DNA from: Pseudonocardia petroleophila
Lineage (GTDB): Bacteria > Actinomycetota > Actinomycetes > Mycobacteriales > Pseudonocardiaceae
Assembly (NCBI RefSeq): GCF_014235185.1
Contig: NZ_CP060131.1
Location: 3,355,501 to 3,419,500, forward strand
DNA length: 64,000 nucleotides
Reading direction: 5' to 3'
The position numbers and the translations under genes are program-made. Shown one piece after another: positions 8,405 to 16,485 of this stretch (the first letter of the stretch is position 1; each line of letters begins with the position of its first letter). Below the pieces are notes generated by a model. The model saw nothing but the letters and a program-made list of their open reading frames with translations. It did not search any database and was not told the origin of the DNA.

Positions 8405-8815
8405 CTACTCGTACCAGGTGCCGAAGCTCCACACGTTGCCCTCGGGGTCGCGGACGACGAACTGGCGGCTGCCGTAGTCGGTGTCCTCGATCGGACGCAG
8501 CACGGTCGCCCCGGCGGCGACGGCGCGGTCGTGCAGGGCGTCCGGGGCGGTCACCACGACGTGCACCGACGCGCCGCCGGGCGGCTGCCCGCACGGGTCG
8601 TCGGGCCGGTGGGTCCCGACCATCACGCCACCGTCGCCCCAGGTGAGCTCGGCGTGCTCGATGCCGCCGTCGTCGCCGCGGTGCACGGCCCGCTCGGTGA
8701 ACCCGAACGCGTCGACGAGGAAGCGCAGCTCGGCGTCGGCGTCGCGGCAGACGAAGGTGGGCCAGACGGTGGGTACGGAGGCGGAGGTCGCGGAGGTGGG
8801 GGGTACGGAGGTCAT
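8405..8815 (-). CDS. VOC/glyoxalase superfamily protein
   Basis: 136 residues from ATG 8815, whose ATGA overlaps the TGA of the upstream AraC gene (8812-8814), so translation is coupled. A single vicinal-oxygen-chelate fold is visible: WPTFVCRDADAELRFLVDAFGF, HAELTWGDGGVMVG, then DYGSRQFVVRDPEGNVWSFGTW. Such single-domain proteins resemble PhnB/antibiotic-resistance VOC proteins and are often of unknown substrate. Pairing with an AraC regulator in one transcript is a common actinobacterial module; the ligand sensed or modified is unknown. Confidence 0.85.
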   Translation of the reverse strand: MTSVPPTSATSASVPTVWPTFVCRDADAELRFLVDAFGFTERAVHRGDDGGIEHAELTWGDGGVMVGTHRPDDPCGQPPGGASVHVVVTAPDALHDRAVAAGATVLRPIEDTDYGSRQFVVRDPEGNVWSFGTWYE

Positions 8816-9642
8816 GCCCCCGATCGTGGCCCACCGTCGCCGGGACGTCGTGGAGGAATCGGACGTTCCCCGAGCCACGACGTCGCGGTCTGCCCGGCGA
8901 GGTCGCGGAAGTCGCGGGACAGGTGCGCCTGGTCGACGTAGCCGCAGTCGGCGGCCACCGTCGCCAGCGGGTCACGGGTGAAGCGCAGCCGGTCGCCCGC
9001 CCGCTCGAACCGGATGACCCGCGCGGCGGCCTTCGGCGCCAGGCCGGTCTCGCGGCGCAGCTGGTCGGCGAGGTGGCGGCGGCTCCAGCCGACCTCGCGG
9101 GCCAGGTCGGCGATCCGCAGGGTGCCGCCGGTCTCCTGCAGGCGGTCCCAGGCGTGGCCGACCTCGGGGCGCACCCCGGCGGCGGCGTCGGCGTCGGCGA
9201 GCTCACCCAGCGCGCGGTCGAGGTGGGTGAACCGCTCCGCCCACGTGCCGGCGTCGGCCAGGCGCTCCAGCAGCGAGCCCGTGCGGCGGCCGAGCAGGGC
9301 GGCGAGGTCGACGGTGTCGCCGGCCAGCTCCCCGGCCGGCACCCCGAACAGGGCGCGCGTGCCGCGCCAGGTCAGCCGCAGCTGCAGGCCGGTCTGGGCC
9401 GCGCCGGAGGCGATCCGCGCCGGGCCGTCGTGCAGCCCCGCGACCAGCGCGTCGAACGACCCGGGCGGCCGGGCGGGATCGGCGTTGGCGAGGATCTCGA
9501 CCTCGCCGTCGAGGCAGAGGATGAACGTCAGGTGCGCCGAGGGCACGCCCTGGTGCACGCCGGGCGGGCCGGCGTCGACGCGGTAGCCGGTGTACGCACC
9601 GACCCAGCGCCGCAGCCCCGGAGCGGGGTGCGCCCAGATCAC
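8812..9642 (-). CDS. AraC family transcriptional regulator
   Basis: 276 residues from GTG 9642. An N-terminal sensing domain of about 160 residues is followed by a double helix-turn-helix at about 170-255 (LRIADLAREVGWSRRHLADQL and VAADCGYVDQAHLSRDFRDLAG). The -10 TAGCCT (minus strand, 9654-9649) ends six bases before the GTG, so the transcript is leaderless or nearly so; GGAG also falls in that gap. The first three bases of this -10 are the TAG stop of the preceding argA-type gene. It forms a coupled pair with the VOC gene downstream and probably controls its own operon. Confidence 0.88.
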   Translation of the reverse strand: MIWAHPAPGLRRWVGAYTGYRVDAGPPGVHQGVPSAHLTFILCLDGEVEILANADPARPPGSFDALVAGLHDGPARIASGAAQTGLQLRLTWRGTRALFGVPAGELAGDTVDLAALLGRRTGSLLERLADAGTWAERFTHLDRALGELADADAAAGVRPEVGHAWDRLQETGGTLRIADLAREVGWSRRHLADQLRRETGLAPKAAARVIRFERAGDRLRFTRDPLATVAADCGYVDQAHLSRDFRDLAGQTATSWLGERPIPPRRPGDGGPRSGA

Positions 9643-9651
9643 CTCCGCAGG

Positions 9652-10149
9652 CTACAGCCGCAGCAGCATCCGGACGTTGCCCAGCGTGTTCGGCTTGACG
9701 TGCGCGAGATCGAGGAACTCGGCGACGCCGGCGTCGTAGGAGCGCAGCATCGCGGCGAACACGTCGGGCTCCACCGGCGTGCCGTCGATCTCGGCGAACC
9801 CGTGCCGGGAGAAGAACTGCTTCTCGAAGGTCAGCACGAACAGCCGCTGCAGCCCCAGCTCGCGCGCGCCCTCGATCAGGGCCCGCACCAGCGCGTGCCC
9901 GACGCCGCGGCCCAGCACCCGCGGGTGCACCGCCACCGTGCGGATCTCGCCGAGGTCCTCCCACAGCACGTGCAGCGCGCCGCAGCCGACGACCTGGCCG
10001 TCGACCTCGGCGACGAGGAACTCCGGCACCGACTCGTAGAGGGTGACGATCTCCTTCGCGAGCAGCACGCGGCCCGCGTACTCGTCGACCAGGTCCTTGA
10101 TCGTGCCGACGTCGGACGTGCGCGCCCGCCTCACGTGAACGGCCGTCAT
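9652..10149 (-). CDS. argA: Amino-acid N-acetyltransferase (N-acetylglutamate synthase type)
   Basis: 165 residues, a single GNAT domain: VRRARTSDVGTIKDLVDEY, LWEDLGEIRTVAVHPRVLG, the acetyl-CoA loop RGVGHALV, and LTFEKQFFSRHGF. This matches the short actinobacterial N-acetylglutamate synthase (Rv2747 type) that starts arginine synthesis by acetylating glutamate or glutamine. Its place between ftsK and pgsA is the same as in mycobacteria, which supports the call. The ATG at 10149 is preceded by TACGCT (minus strand, 10163-10158) eight bases away. It is divergent from rimO with 45 bases between starts. Confidence 0.88.
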   Translation of the reverse strand: MTAVHVRRARTSDVGTIKDLVDEYAGRVLLAKEIVTLYESVPEFLVAEVDGQVVGCGALHVLWEDLGEIRTVAVHPRVLGRGVGHALVRALIEGARELGLQRLFVLTFEKQFFSRHGFAEIDGTPVEPDVFAAMLRSYDAGVAEFLDLAHVKPNTLGNVRMLLRL

Positions 10150-10182
10150 GACGGGTGAGCGTAGGCGGCGCGGGCGCCGCCG

Positions 10183-10188
10183 TAGGCT
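10183..10188 (+). promoter_or_regulatory. -10 box of the leaderless rimO transcript
   Basis: TAGGCT followed by six bases and the GTG start at 10195. Spacing puts the transcription start at or next to the start codon. Confidence 0.55.
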
Positions 10189-10194
10189 GGGGGA

Positions 10195-11619
10195 GTGTCC
10201 GCCCCGCGTCGTGCCGCCCTGCTCACCCTGGGCTGTGCCCGCAACGAGGTCGACTCGGAGGAGATCGCCGGCCGGCTGACCGACAGCGGGTGGGAACTCG
10301 TCGACGCCGACGACGGCGCCGACGTGATCCTGGTCAACACCTGCGGGTTCGTCGAGCAGGCGAAGAAGGACTCCATCGACACGCTGCTGGCCGCCTCCGA
10401 CGCCGCCGACGGCGCCAAGGTCGTGGCCGTCGGGTGCCTGGCCGAGCGCTACGGCAAGGAGCTGGCCGACCAGCTCCCCGAGGCCGACGCCGTGCTCGGC
10501 TTCGACGCCTACCCCGACCTGGCCGACCGCCTCGGCGACCTCCTCGGCGGGCACGCCCCCGAGCCGCACGTGCCGGTCGACCGGCGCACCCTGCTGCCGA
10601 TCTCGCCGGTGGAGCGGCCCGCGGCCGCCACGCAGGTCGAGGTGCCCGGCCACGCCTGGATCCCGCGGGCCCGGCTGACCACCGGCCCGGTCGCGAACCT
10701 CAAGCTGGCCTCGGGCTGCGACCGCCGCTGCACGTTCTGCGCGATCCCGTCGTTCCGCGGCTCGTTCGTGTCCCGGCCGCCGGACGACGTCGTCGCCGAG
10801 GCGGCGTGGCTGGGGATGGAGGGCGTGCGCGAGCTGTACCTCGTCAGCGAGAACTCGACCTCCTACGGCAAGGACCTGCCCGGCGGCACGCGCGCGCTGG
10901 TCCGGCTGCTGCCGCGGCTGACGCAGGTCCCCGGGATCGACCGGGTCCGCGTCAGCTACCTGCAGCCCGCGGAGATGCGGCCCGACCTCATCGAGGTGAT
11001 CGCCTCGACGCCGGGAGTGGCGCCGTACTTCGACCTGTCCTTCCAGCACGCCGCGCCCACGCTGCTGCGCCGCATGCGCCGCTTCGGCTCGCGCGCCGAC
11101 TTCCTCGACCTGATCGCCCGGATCCGCGCGATCGCGCCGGAGGCGGGGATCCGCAGCAACTTCATCGTCGGCTTCCCCGGGGAGACCGACGCGGAGTTCG
11201 CCGAGCTGGAGGCGTTCCTGTCGGAGGCCCGGCTCGACGCGATCGGCATCTTCGGCTACTCCGACGAGGACGGCACCGAGGCGGTCTCGCTCGACGGCAA
11301 GGTCCCCGCCGAGGTGATCGCCGAGCGCGTCTCGCGGATCTCCTCGCTGGCCGACGAGCTGATCGACCAGCGCGCCGAGGACCGGGTCGGCACCGAGGTC
11401 GAGGTGCTCGTCGAGGTCGCCGAGGACGAGGACTTCGAGTGCACCGGCCGCGCCGCGCACCAGGCGCCCGACGTCGACGGGGAGTGCGTGTTCGAGCGGG
11501 GCTCGGGGCTCGCGGTGGGCGACCTGGTGCGGGCGGTCGTCGTCGGCACCGAGGGGGCCGACCTGGTCGTGTCGGCGCGCTCGCACGTCCCCCGCAGCAC
11601 CCTGGGGAGCCGGGGGTGA
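10195..11619 (+). CDS. rimO: Ribosomal protein uS12 methylthiotransferase RimO
   Basis: 474 residues from GTG 10195. The N-terminal UPF0004 domain carries the auxiliary-cluster cysteines ([33 protein letters not shown]). The radical-SAM motif is CDRRCTFC about residue 178, followed by FRGSF and [12 protein letters not shown], with a C-terminal TRAM domain (about 400-465). [11 protein letters not shown] and the radical-SAM context separate it from MiaB, which is also in this window at 62002. RimO adds a methylthio group to the conserved Asp of ribosomal protein S12. The next gene pgsA starts at a GTGA overlap with its stop, so the two are co-transcribed. Confidence 0.93.
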   Translation: MSAPRRAALLTLGCARNEVDSEEIAGRLTDSGWELVDADDGADVILVNTCGFVEQAKKDSIDTLLAASDAADGAKVVAVGCLAERYGKELADQLPEADAVLGFDAYPDLADRLGDLLGGHAPEPHVPVDRRTLLPISPVERPAAATQVEVPGHAWIPRARLTTGPVANLKLASGCDRRCTFCAIPSFRGSFVSRPPDDVVAEAAWLGMEGVRELYLVSENSTSYGKDLPGGTRALVRLLPRLTQVPGIDRVRVSYLQPAEMRPDLIEVIASTPGVAPYFDLSFQHAAPTLLRRMRRFGSRADFLDLIARIRAIAPEAGIRSNFIVGFPGETDAEFAELEAFLSEARLDAIGIFGYSDEDGTEAVSLDGKVPAEVIAERVSRISSLADELIDQRAEDRVGTEVEVLVEVAEDEDFECTGRAAHQAPDVDGECVFERGSGLAVGDLVRAVVVGTEGADLVVSARSHVPRSTLGSRG

Positions 11620-12209
11620 GCTCCCGGCCGACGGGTCCGCCGCCGGTGCTCAACATCGCCAACGTCCTCACCGGCATCCGGCTCCTGCTCGTCCCGGTCT
11701 TCCTGGCCGCCCTGCTCACCGCCGACGGCCTGAGCGTCACCTGGCGGCTCACCGCGTTCGGCGTGTTCGCGGTCGCCTCCATCACCGACAGCCTCGACGG
11801 CGACATCGCCCGGCGCCGCGGCCTGGTCACCACGTTCGGCACGATCGCCGACCCGATCGCCGACAAGGCGCTCACCGGCTCGGCCCTGATCGGGCTGTCG
11901 GTGCTCGGGATCGTCCCCTGGTGGGTCACCGTCGTCATCATGGGCCGGGAGCTGGGCGTCACGCTGCTGCGGCTGCTGGTGCTGCGGCACGGCGTCATCC
12001 CGGCCAGCCGCGGCGGCAAGGCCAAGACCGCCCTGCAGACGCTCGCGATCGGGCTCTACCTGCTGCCGCTGACCGAGCTGCTCGGGGCGTCCACGACGGT
12101 CGACGTCGTGCGCTGGGCGGTGCTCGCGGGCGCCGTCGTGCTCACCGTCGTCACCGGCCTGGACTACGTCCTGCGCGCCGCGCGGCTGCGGTCGGCGTCC
12201 ACCACCTGA
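11616..12209 (+). CDS. pgsA: CDP-diacylglycerol-glycerol-3-phosphate 3-phosphatidyltransferase-type phospholipid synthase
   Basis: 197 residues from GTG 11616 (GTGA overlap with rimO). The CDP-alcohol phosphotransferase signature D-G-x2-A-R-x8-G-x3-D-x3-D is complete ([20 protein letters not shown], then DPIADK). About five membrane helices surround it. The family joins glycerol-3-phosphate or inositol-type acceptors to CDP-diacylglycerol; synteny with mycobacterial pgsA3 supports the phosphatidylglycerophosphate assignment. Notably cinA, which follows pgsA in many actinobacteria, is absent; a short palindrome (12211-12228) and the clgR promoter region come next. Confidence 0.88.
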   Translation: MSSRPTGPPPVLNIANVLTGIRLLLVPVFLAALLTADGLSVTWRLTAFGVFAVASITDSLDGDIARRRGLVTTFGTIADPIADKALTGSALIGLSVLGIVPWWVTVVIMGRELGVTLLRLLVLRHGVIPASRGGKAKTALQTLAIGLYLLPLTELLGASTTVDVVRWAVLAGAVVLTVVTGLDYVLRAARLRSASTT

Positions 12210-12228
12210 GACGCGCACCCGGGCGCGT

Positions 12229-12245
12229 GTTCGCCGTGGGCGGAC
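12229..12245 (+). promoter_or_regulatory. Imperfect palindrome upstream of clgR
   Basis: GTTCGCC-GTG-GGCGGAC is a 7-bp inverted repeat with one mismatch, about 100 bases before the clgR start. ClgR is known to autoregulate in several actinobacteria, so this is a candidate operator. TACGGT at 12290-12295 could be a -10 box. Confidence 0.35.
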
Positions 12246-12345
12246 GCGACCCGGCCGGTCGGTCCGGGGCGCATCCGCGACGAACTCGGTACGGTTGACC
12301 CACGGCCGGGCCCCGGCCGCCCGTGGTCGTCGATCGGAGGATGCC

Positions 12346-12744
12346 GTGCTGATGCGAGAGGCGATCGGTGGCAGCCTCCGCCGGGCCCGGACGGACCGGC
12401 GGCGCACGCTGCGCGAGGTCTCCCGGCGCGCGCGGGTCAGCCTGGGGTACCTGTCCGAGGTCGAGCGCGGGCGCAAGGAACCCTCCAGCGAGCTCCTCGC
12501 CGCGATCTGCGAGGCACTCGACCTCTCGCTGTCCGACCTCCTGGGCGACGCCGCCGAGGTGCTCGCCGCCGCCGCGTTCGAGGTCGTCGGCCGCACGTCC
12601 CGGCCTGTCGGGCTGCGCCACACCGACCTGCGCATCGCCGGGGTCGACGAGCCGACCGCCCCCGCCGGGATGCCGCTGGCCCCCGTCGCGCCCGTCGCCG
12701 CGCCGATCACGCGCCCGCAGCCCGTCGCGCGCGCCGCCGCCTGA
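12346..12744 (+). CDS. clgR: ClgR-like XRE family transcriptional regulator
   Basis: 132 residues from GTG 12346, chosen for GGAGG (12336-12340) five bases upstream; ATG 12352 is the alternative. The helix-turn-helix covers residues about 10-65 ([39 protein letters not shown]). The C-terminal tail is Ala/Pro-rich. ClgR activates clp protease and psp genes after envelope or proteotoxic stress and is itself degraded by ClpP. Position directly before the PspA gene is the mycobacterial clgR-pspA arrangement, where ClgR drives pspA. The tail ends in ARAAA, compatible with Clp-type C-terminal recognition, which is inference. Confidence 0.88.
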   Translation: MLMREAIGGSLRRARTDRRRTLREVSRRARVSLGYLSEVERGRKEPSSELLAAICEALDLSLSDLLGDAAEVLAAAAFEVVGRTSRPVGLRHTDLRIAGVDEPTAPAGMPLAPVAPVAAPITRPQPVARAAA

Positions 12745-12772
12745 CACCCCGGGCACGGTTAGTCTGGATCTC

Positions 12773-12779
12773 GGGGAAC
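12773..12779 (+). promoter_or_regulatory. ECF-sigma-like -35 element before pspA
   Basis: GGGGAAC lies 146 bases before the pspA start and resembles the GGAAC -35 of SigE-type promoters, which drive this locus in mycobacteria. A good matching -10 was not found, and the element overlaps a TCGGGG-N4-CCCCGA palindrome, so the call is weak. Confidence 0.3.
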
Positions 12780-12924
12780 GCCCCGACGCCGGAGTCGGGA
12801 TCTTCCCCGATATCGTCGGCGTCCGGTGGAAGCCGGGCGGTGTGCAGTGCCACGATGGGGCGCAGGAGCGCACCGGCGGCCGGATCGGACAGCGCGTACA
12901 CGGCACCCGGAGGTAGCGGAAGAG

Positions 12925-13731
12925 ATGGCCAACCCGTTCGTGAAGTCCTGGAAGTACCTCATGGCGCTGTTCTCGTCGAAGGTCGACGAGTACGCCGACC
13001 CGAAGGTCCAGATCCAGCAGGCCATCGAGGACGCCCAGCGCCAGCACCAGGCCCTGTCGCAGCAGGCGGCGGCCGTCATCGGCAACCAGCGCCAGCTGGA
13101 GATGAAGCTCAACCGCCAGCTCGGCGACATCGAGAAGCTGCAGGCCTCGGCCCGCCAGGCGCTCGTGCTCGCCGACCAGGCACGGGCCTCCGGTGACGAG
13201 GTCAAGGCCGGGCAGTACGAGCAGTCGGCGCAGGCGTTCGCCACGCAGCTCGTCACCGCGGAGCAGTCCGTGGAGGACATGAAGACGCTGCACGACCAGT
13301 CGATCCAGGCCGCGGGCCAGGCGAAGCAGGCCGTCGAGCGCAACGCGATGATGCTGCAGCAGAAGATCGCCGAGCGCACGAAGCTGCTCAGCCAGCTCGA
13401 GCAGGCGAAGATGCAGGAGCAGGCCGCGGCCTCGCTGCGGCAGATGAGCGAGCTCGCCGCCCCGGGCAACACCCCCTCGCTGGAGGAGGTCCGGGAGAAG
13501 ATCGAGCGCCGCTACGCCAACGCGCTGGGTGCGGGCGAGCTGGCCCAGAACTCGGTGCAGGGCCGGATGATGGAGGTCCAGGCGTCCACGGCCGACATGG
13601 CCGGGGCGAGCCGACTGGAGCAGATCCGGGCGTCGCTGCACGGCACGCCGGTGGCCGGTGAGGTCACCGCGGCCCCGACCCCCGCCGCCACCCCCCAGCT
13701 CGACAAGCAGCAGCAGCCCGGCACCGCCTGA
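12925..13731 (+). CDS. pspA: PspA/IM30 family phage-shock protein A (35-kDa antigen type)
   Basis: 268 residues from ATG 12925; frames further upstream lack family similarity. It starts [20 protein letters not shown] and is almost entirely alpha-helical coiled coil (residues about 20-220), rich in Gln, Glu, Ala and Lys. A short Pro/Gln-rich tail follows. PspA polymers bind stressed cytoplasmic membrane and limit proton leakage. In mycobacteria it works with ClgR and two small membrane proteins (Rv2743c, Rv2742c types); those partners are not present downstream here. A strong terminator follows at 13742. Confidence 0.93.
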   Translation: MANPFVKSWKYLMALFSSKVDEYADPKVQIQQAIEDAQRQHQALSQQAAAVIGNQRQLEMKLNRQLGDIEKLQASARQALVLADQARASGDEVKAGQYEQSAQAFATQLVTAEQSVEDMKTLHDQSIQAAGQAKQAVERNAMMLQQKIAERTKLLSQLEQAKMQEQAAASLRQMSELAAPGNTPSLEEVREKIERRYANALGAGELAQNSVQGRMMEVQASTADMAGASRLEQIRASLHGTPVAGEVTAAPTPAATPQLDKQQQPGTA

Positions 13732-13741
13732 CCCGGTCTCC

Positions 13742-13780
13742 CGACGGCGCCCCTCCCCGACCCGGGGAGGGGCGCCGTCG
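13742..13780 (+). terminator. Strong terminator after pspA
   Basis: A 17-bp perfect stem: CGACGGCGCCCCTCCCC (13742-13758) pairs with 13764-13780 around the loop GACCC. It starts 11 bases past the pspA stop. Confidence 0.85.
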
Positions 13781-13802
13781 CCGTGTGTCGGTGCCCGCCC
13801 CC

Positions 13803-13868
13803 GCGAGTTTGCCGCCGCCGCCCGGCGAGTTTGCCGCCGCCGCCCGGCGAGTTTGCCGCCGCCGCCCG
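13803..13868 (+). repeat. Three perfect tandem copies of a 22-bp unit
   Basis: The unit beginning GCGAGTTTGCCGCC is repeated exactly three times, in the gap between convergent pspA and the nei-type gene. The unit contains a GCC microrepeat and the only T-run nearby. It is not an intrinsic terminator and has no spacers, so it is not CRISPR. It may be a slippage-generated minisatellite. Confidence 0.9.
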
Positions 13869-13882
13869 GCGGGTGGGCGGGG

Positions 13883-14710
13883 TCAGCGGCGGCGGGGCGG
13901 GCGGCGGGTGGGCGTCGGGGACGGGCCGGGCTGGCAGGTCGGGCACCAGTAGGCGATGCGGGCGTAGACGCTCTCGCCCTGCTCGGCCACCAGGATCCGG
14001 GTGCCGCAGCGCCTACACCGCTGCCCGCCGCGCTCGAACACCCAGTGCTGCGCGCGGCCCAGCTCCCCGGTCGTGGACTGCTCGGGGCGGTCGGCGTTGC
14101 GCAGCAGCAGCTCGCGCGACAGCGCGATGACCGCGGCCGGATCGTCGACGTCGCGGGTGAGCGTCCACGGGGAGATCCCGCGCAGGAAGCAGACCTCGGT
14201 CTTGTAGAGGTTCCCCACCCCGGCCATGACGCGCTGCTCCAGCAGCACCGAGCCGACCTCCGACGCGCCCCGGGCGGTGAACCGGCGCAGGGCCTCGGCG
14301 GCGTGGGCGTCGGACCACTCGGGGTCGAGCAGGTCGGGCCCCAGGTGCCCGACCAGCCGCGACTCGTCCGCGGTCGGGAGCAGCTCCATGTCGTGCAGGG
14401 CGAACCCGACGGCCACGCGCTCCGCGGTGGCCAGCACCGCGCGGGCCTCGTGCGCCGGCCGCTGCCAGGACATGCCGGGGCGGTAGAGGTGCCACGAGCC
14501 GTCCATCCGGAAGTGGCTGTGCAGGCTGCGCCCGTCGTCGAAGCGCGTGAACAGGTGCTTGCCCACCGACGCGACGCCGGTGACGGTGCGCCCGGCCAGG
14601 TCGTGCTCCACCAGCCGCGGGTGCCGCAGCTCCCCGCGCAGCAGCGTGCCGCCGGTGAGCGCGGCCCGCAGGCGCTTCCCGGCGAGGTAGACGGTGTCGC
14701 CCTCGGGCAT
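13883..14710 (-). CDS. nei: Fpg/Nei family DNA glycosylase (endonuclease VIII type)
   Basis: 275 residues from ATG 14710, beginning MPEGDTVY with the catalytic Pro2 and Glu3. The H2TH domain includes GVGNLYKTEV. The C-terminal zinc finger is intact (CRRCGTRI, then YWCPTC). MPEGDT and GVGNLYK favour the Nei/Nei2 branch that removes oxidised pyrimidines over Fpg (MPELPE). A Pro/Arg-rich tail follows the finger. The -10 TAGGTT (minus strand, 14722-14717) ends six bases before the start, so the transcript is leaderless. Confidence 0.92.
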   Translation of the reverse strand: MPEGDTVYLAGKRLRAALTGGTLLRGELRHPRLVEHDLAGRTVTGVASVGKHLFTRFDDGRSLHSHFRMDGSWHLYRPGMSWQRPAHEARAVLATAERVAVGFALHDMELLPTADESRLVGHLGPDLLDPEWSDAHAAEALRRFTARGASEVGSVLLEQRVMAGVGNLYKTEVCFLRGISPWTLTRDVDDPAAVIALSRELLLRNADRPEQSTTGELGRAQHWVFERGGQRCRRCGTRILVAEQGESVYARIAYWCPTCQPGPSPTPTRRPPRRR

Positions 14711-14848
14711 CCCCCGAACCTATCCGCACCGACCCGCCGCCGCCCGCCCGGAACGGTCCCCGCGGCCGCGGCGCGTCCACCGATCGGTGGATGGGGTCCG
14801 GCTCCGTGGTCGATCCGCGCGGGCTGGGCGCGGTCGACGCTGGGCGGC

Positions 14849-15763
14849 ATGGCCGTCATCGAGGTGCAGGGGCTGCACAAGCGCTACCGCGACCACGTCG
14901 CCGTGCACGACGTGTCCTTCTCCGTCGAGGAGGGGGAGATCTTCGGGGTGCTCGGGCCCAACGGGGCGGGGAAGACGACCGCGGTCGAGTGCGTCGCCGG
15001 GCTGCGCGTCCCGGACGGGGGGTCCGTGTCGGTGCTGGGGCTCGATCCGCAGCGCGACCGCGCCGCGCTGCACGAGGTCATCGGAGTCCAGCTCCAGGCC
15101 GGGGAGCTGCCCGACCGGCTGCGGGTGCGGGAGGCCGTGGAGCTGTTCGCGTCGTTCTACCCGGCGCCGGCCGACCCGGACGACCTCATCGACCGCTGGG
15201 GCCTGGCCGACGAGCGGCGCACCGCCTACGCGCACCTGTCCGGCGGCCAGAAGCAGCGGCTCTCGATCGTGCTCGCACTGGTCGGGAACCCGCGCGTCGC
15301 GATCCTCGACGAGCTGACGACCGGGCTCGACCCGCAGGCCCGCCGCGACACCTGGGCGGCGATCGAGCAGATCCGCGACGCCGGCGTGACGGTCGTGCTC
15401 GTCACCCACTTCATGGAGGAGGCCCGGCAGCTCTGCGACCGCCTCGCCGTGATCGACGCCGGCCGCGTGGTGGCGCTCGACACCCCGGCCGGGCTCGTGG
15501 CCGCCCTGCCCGGCGGGCAGCGGGTGCGGTTCCGCCCCTCCGCCCCCGTCGACGACGCGCTGCTCCTCGACCTGCCCGAGGTCCACGGCCTCACCCGCCG
15601 CGGCGACCGCGTCGAGGTGACGGGCGGCGGCGACCTCCTCGCCGCGGTGACCTCCACGCTGGCCGCCCACCGGATCGTCGCGGGCGACCTGCGTCTCGAC
15701 CAGCCCGGCCTGGACGACGCGTTCGTCGCCCTGACCGGTGCGTCCCGGGAGGAACCGGCATGA
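14849..15763 (+). CDS. ABC-2 type transporter ATP-binding protein
   Basis: 304 residues from ATG 14849. Walker A GPNGAGKTT (about residue 36), Q-loop region QLQAGELPDRL, signature LSGGQKQRLSI (about 132), Walker B VAILDELTTGLDP and the switch histidine VTHFMEEA are all present. A 60-residue C-terminal domain follows, as in drug and lipid exporters of the DrrA type. The permease starts at an ATGA overlap, and a two-component system follows, so the set is probably an inducible exporter module for an antibiotic, lipid or peptide. Walker B Asp-Glu is intact (LDE), hence active. Confidence 0.92.
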   Translation: MAVIEVQGLHKRYRDHVAVHDVSFSVEEGEIFGVLGPNGAGKTTAVECVAGLRVPDGGSVSVLGLDPQRDRAALHEVIGVQLQAGELPDRLRVREAVELFASFYPAPADPDDLIDRWGLADERRTAYAHLSGGQKQRLSIVLALVGNPRVAILDELTTGLDPQARRDTWAAIEQIRDAGVTVVLVTHFMEEARQLCDRLAVIDAGRVVALDTPAGLVAALPGGQRVRFRPSAPVDDALLLDLPEVHGLTRRGDRVEVTGGGDLLAAVTSTLAAHRIVAGDLRLDQPGLDDAFVALTGASREEPA

Positions 15764-16485
15764 CCACCCTCGTCCGCACCGAGCTGCGGCTCTTCGCCCG
15801 CGACCCCATGAACGCCCTGTTCGGGATCCTGCTGCCGTCGGTGCTCCTGCTCGGGCTCGGCGCGGTCCCGGCGCTGCGGGAGCCGGCCGACGTCTTCGGC
15901 GGGCTGCGGTTCACCGAGTACTTCGCGCCGTCGCTGCTGGCCGTGAGCATCGCCGTGCTGGGCGTGCAGGGCTTCCCGGTCGCGCTCGCGACGTACCGGG
16001 AGAAGGGGATCCTGCGCCGCCTCGCCGTCACCCCGGTGCGCCCGGTGACGGTGCTCGTGGCCCAGCTGCTGATCAACACGGCCGCCGCGCTGCTGGGCGC
16101 GCTGCTGATCGTGGCGGTCGCCGTCGCGGTGCTCGACGTGCCCGCCCCGCGCCATCCGGTCGCGTTCGCGGTGGCGCTGCTGGTCGGCACCGCGGCCGTG
16201 TTCTCCCTCGGCCTCGTCGTGGCCGCGTTCGCCCCGCGGGCCCGGACCGCCACCACGATCGGCACCGTGCTGTTCATGCTCACCCAGTTCTTCGCCGGGG
16301 TGTACCTGCCGAAGTTCCTGCTGCCCGACGCCGTCGTGGCGATCGGGGAGTTCGTGCCGCCGGGGACCGCGACCCTGGCCGCGGCGTGGACGGGCGACGG
16401 CCCCGACCCGCTCCGGACGGCCGTGCTCGCGCTGATCGCGGTGGTGGCCACCGCCACGGCCGCTAGGTTCTTCCGGTGGGAGTGA
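15760..16485 (+). CDS. ABC-2 type transporter permease
   Basis: 241 residues from ATG 15760, with GGGAGGA (15747-15753) upstream and an ATGA overlap with the ATPase stop. Six hydrophobic helices of the ABC-2 membrane fold are visible. The conserved cytoplasmic segment TYREKGILRRLAVTPVRPVT lies between helices two and three, and FFAGVYLP is the usual loop near helix five. Single-permease plus single-ATPase exporters work as homodimers. The gene overlaps the next start by ten bases. Confidence 0.9.
   Translation: MTTLVRTELRLFARDPMNALFGILLPSVLLLGLGAVPALREPADVFGGLRFTEYFAPSLLAVSIAVLGVQGFPVALATYREKGILRRLAVTPVRPVTVLVAQLLINTAAALLGALLIVAVAVAVLDVPAPRHPVAFAVALLVGTAAVFSLGLVVAAFAPRARTATTIGTVLFMLTQFFAGVYLPKFLLPDAVVAIGEFVPPGTATLAAAWTGDGPDPLRTAVLALIAVVATATAARFFRWE
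16464..16469 (+). promoter_or_regulatory. -10 box inside the permease gene for a leaderless kinase transcript
   Basis: TAGGTT lies six bases before the GTG at 16476. It suggests the two-component genes can be transcribed separately from the exporter. Confidence 0.45.

Noticed and set aside
13803..13868. CRISPR array
   Set aside because: Units are contiguous with no spacers, only three copies, and no cas genes.
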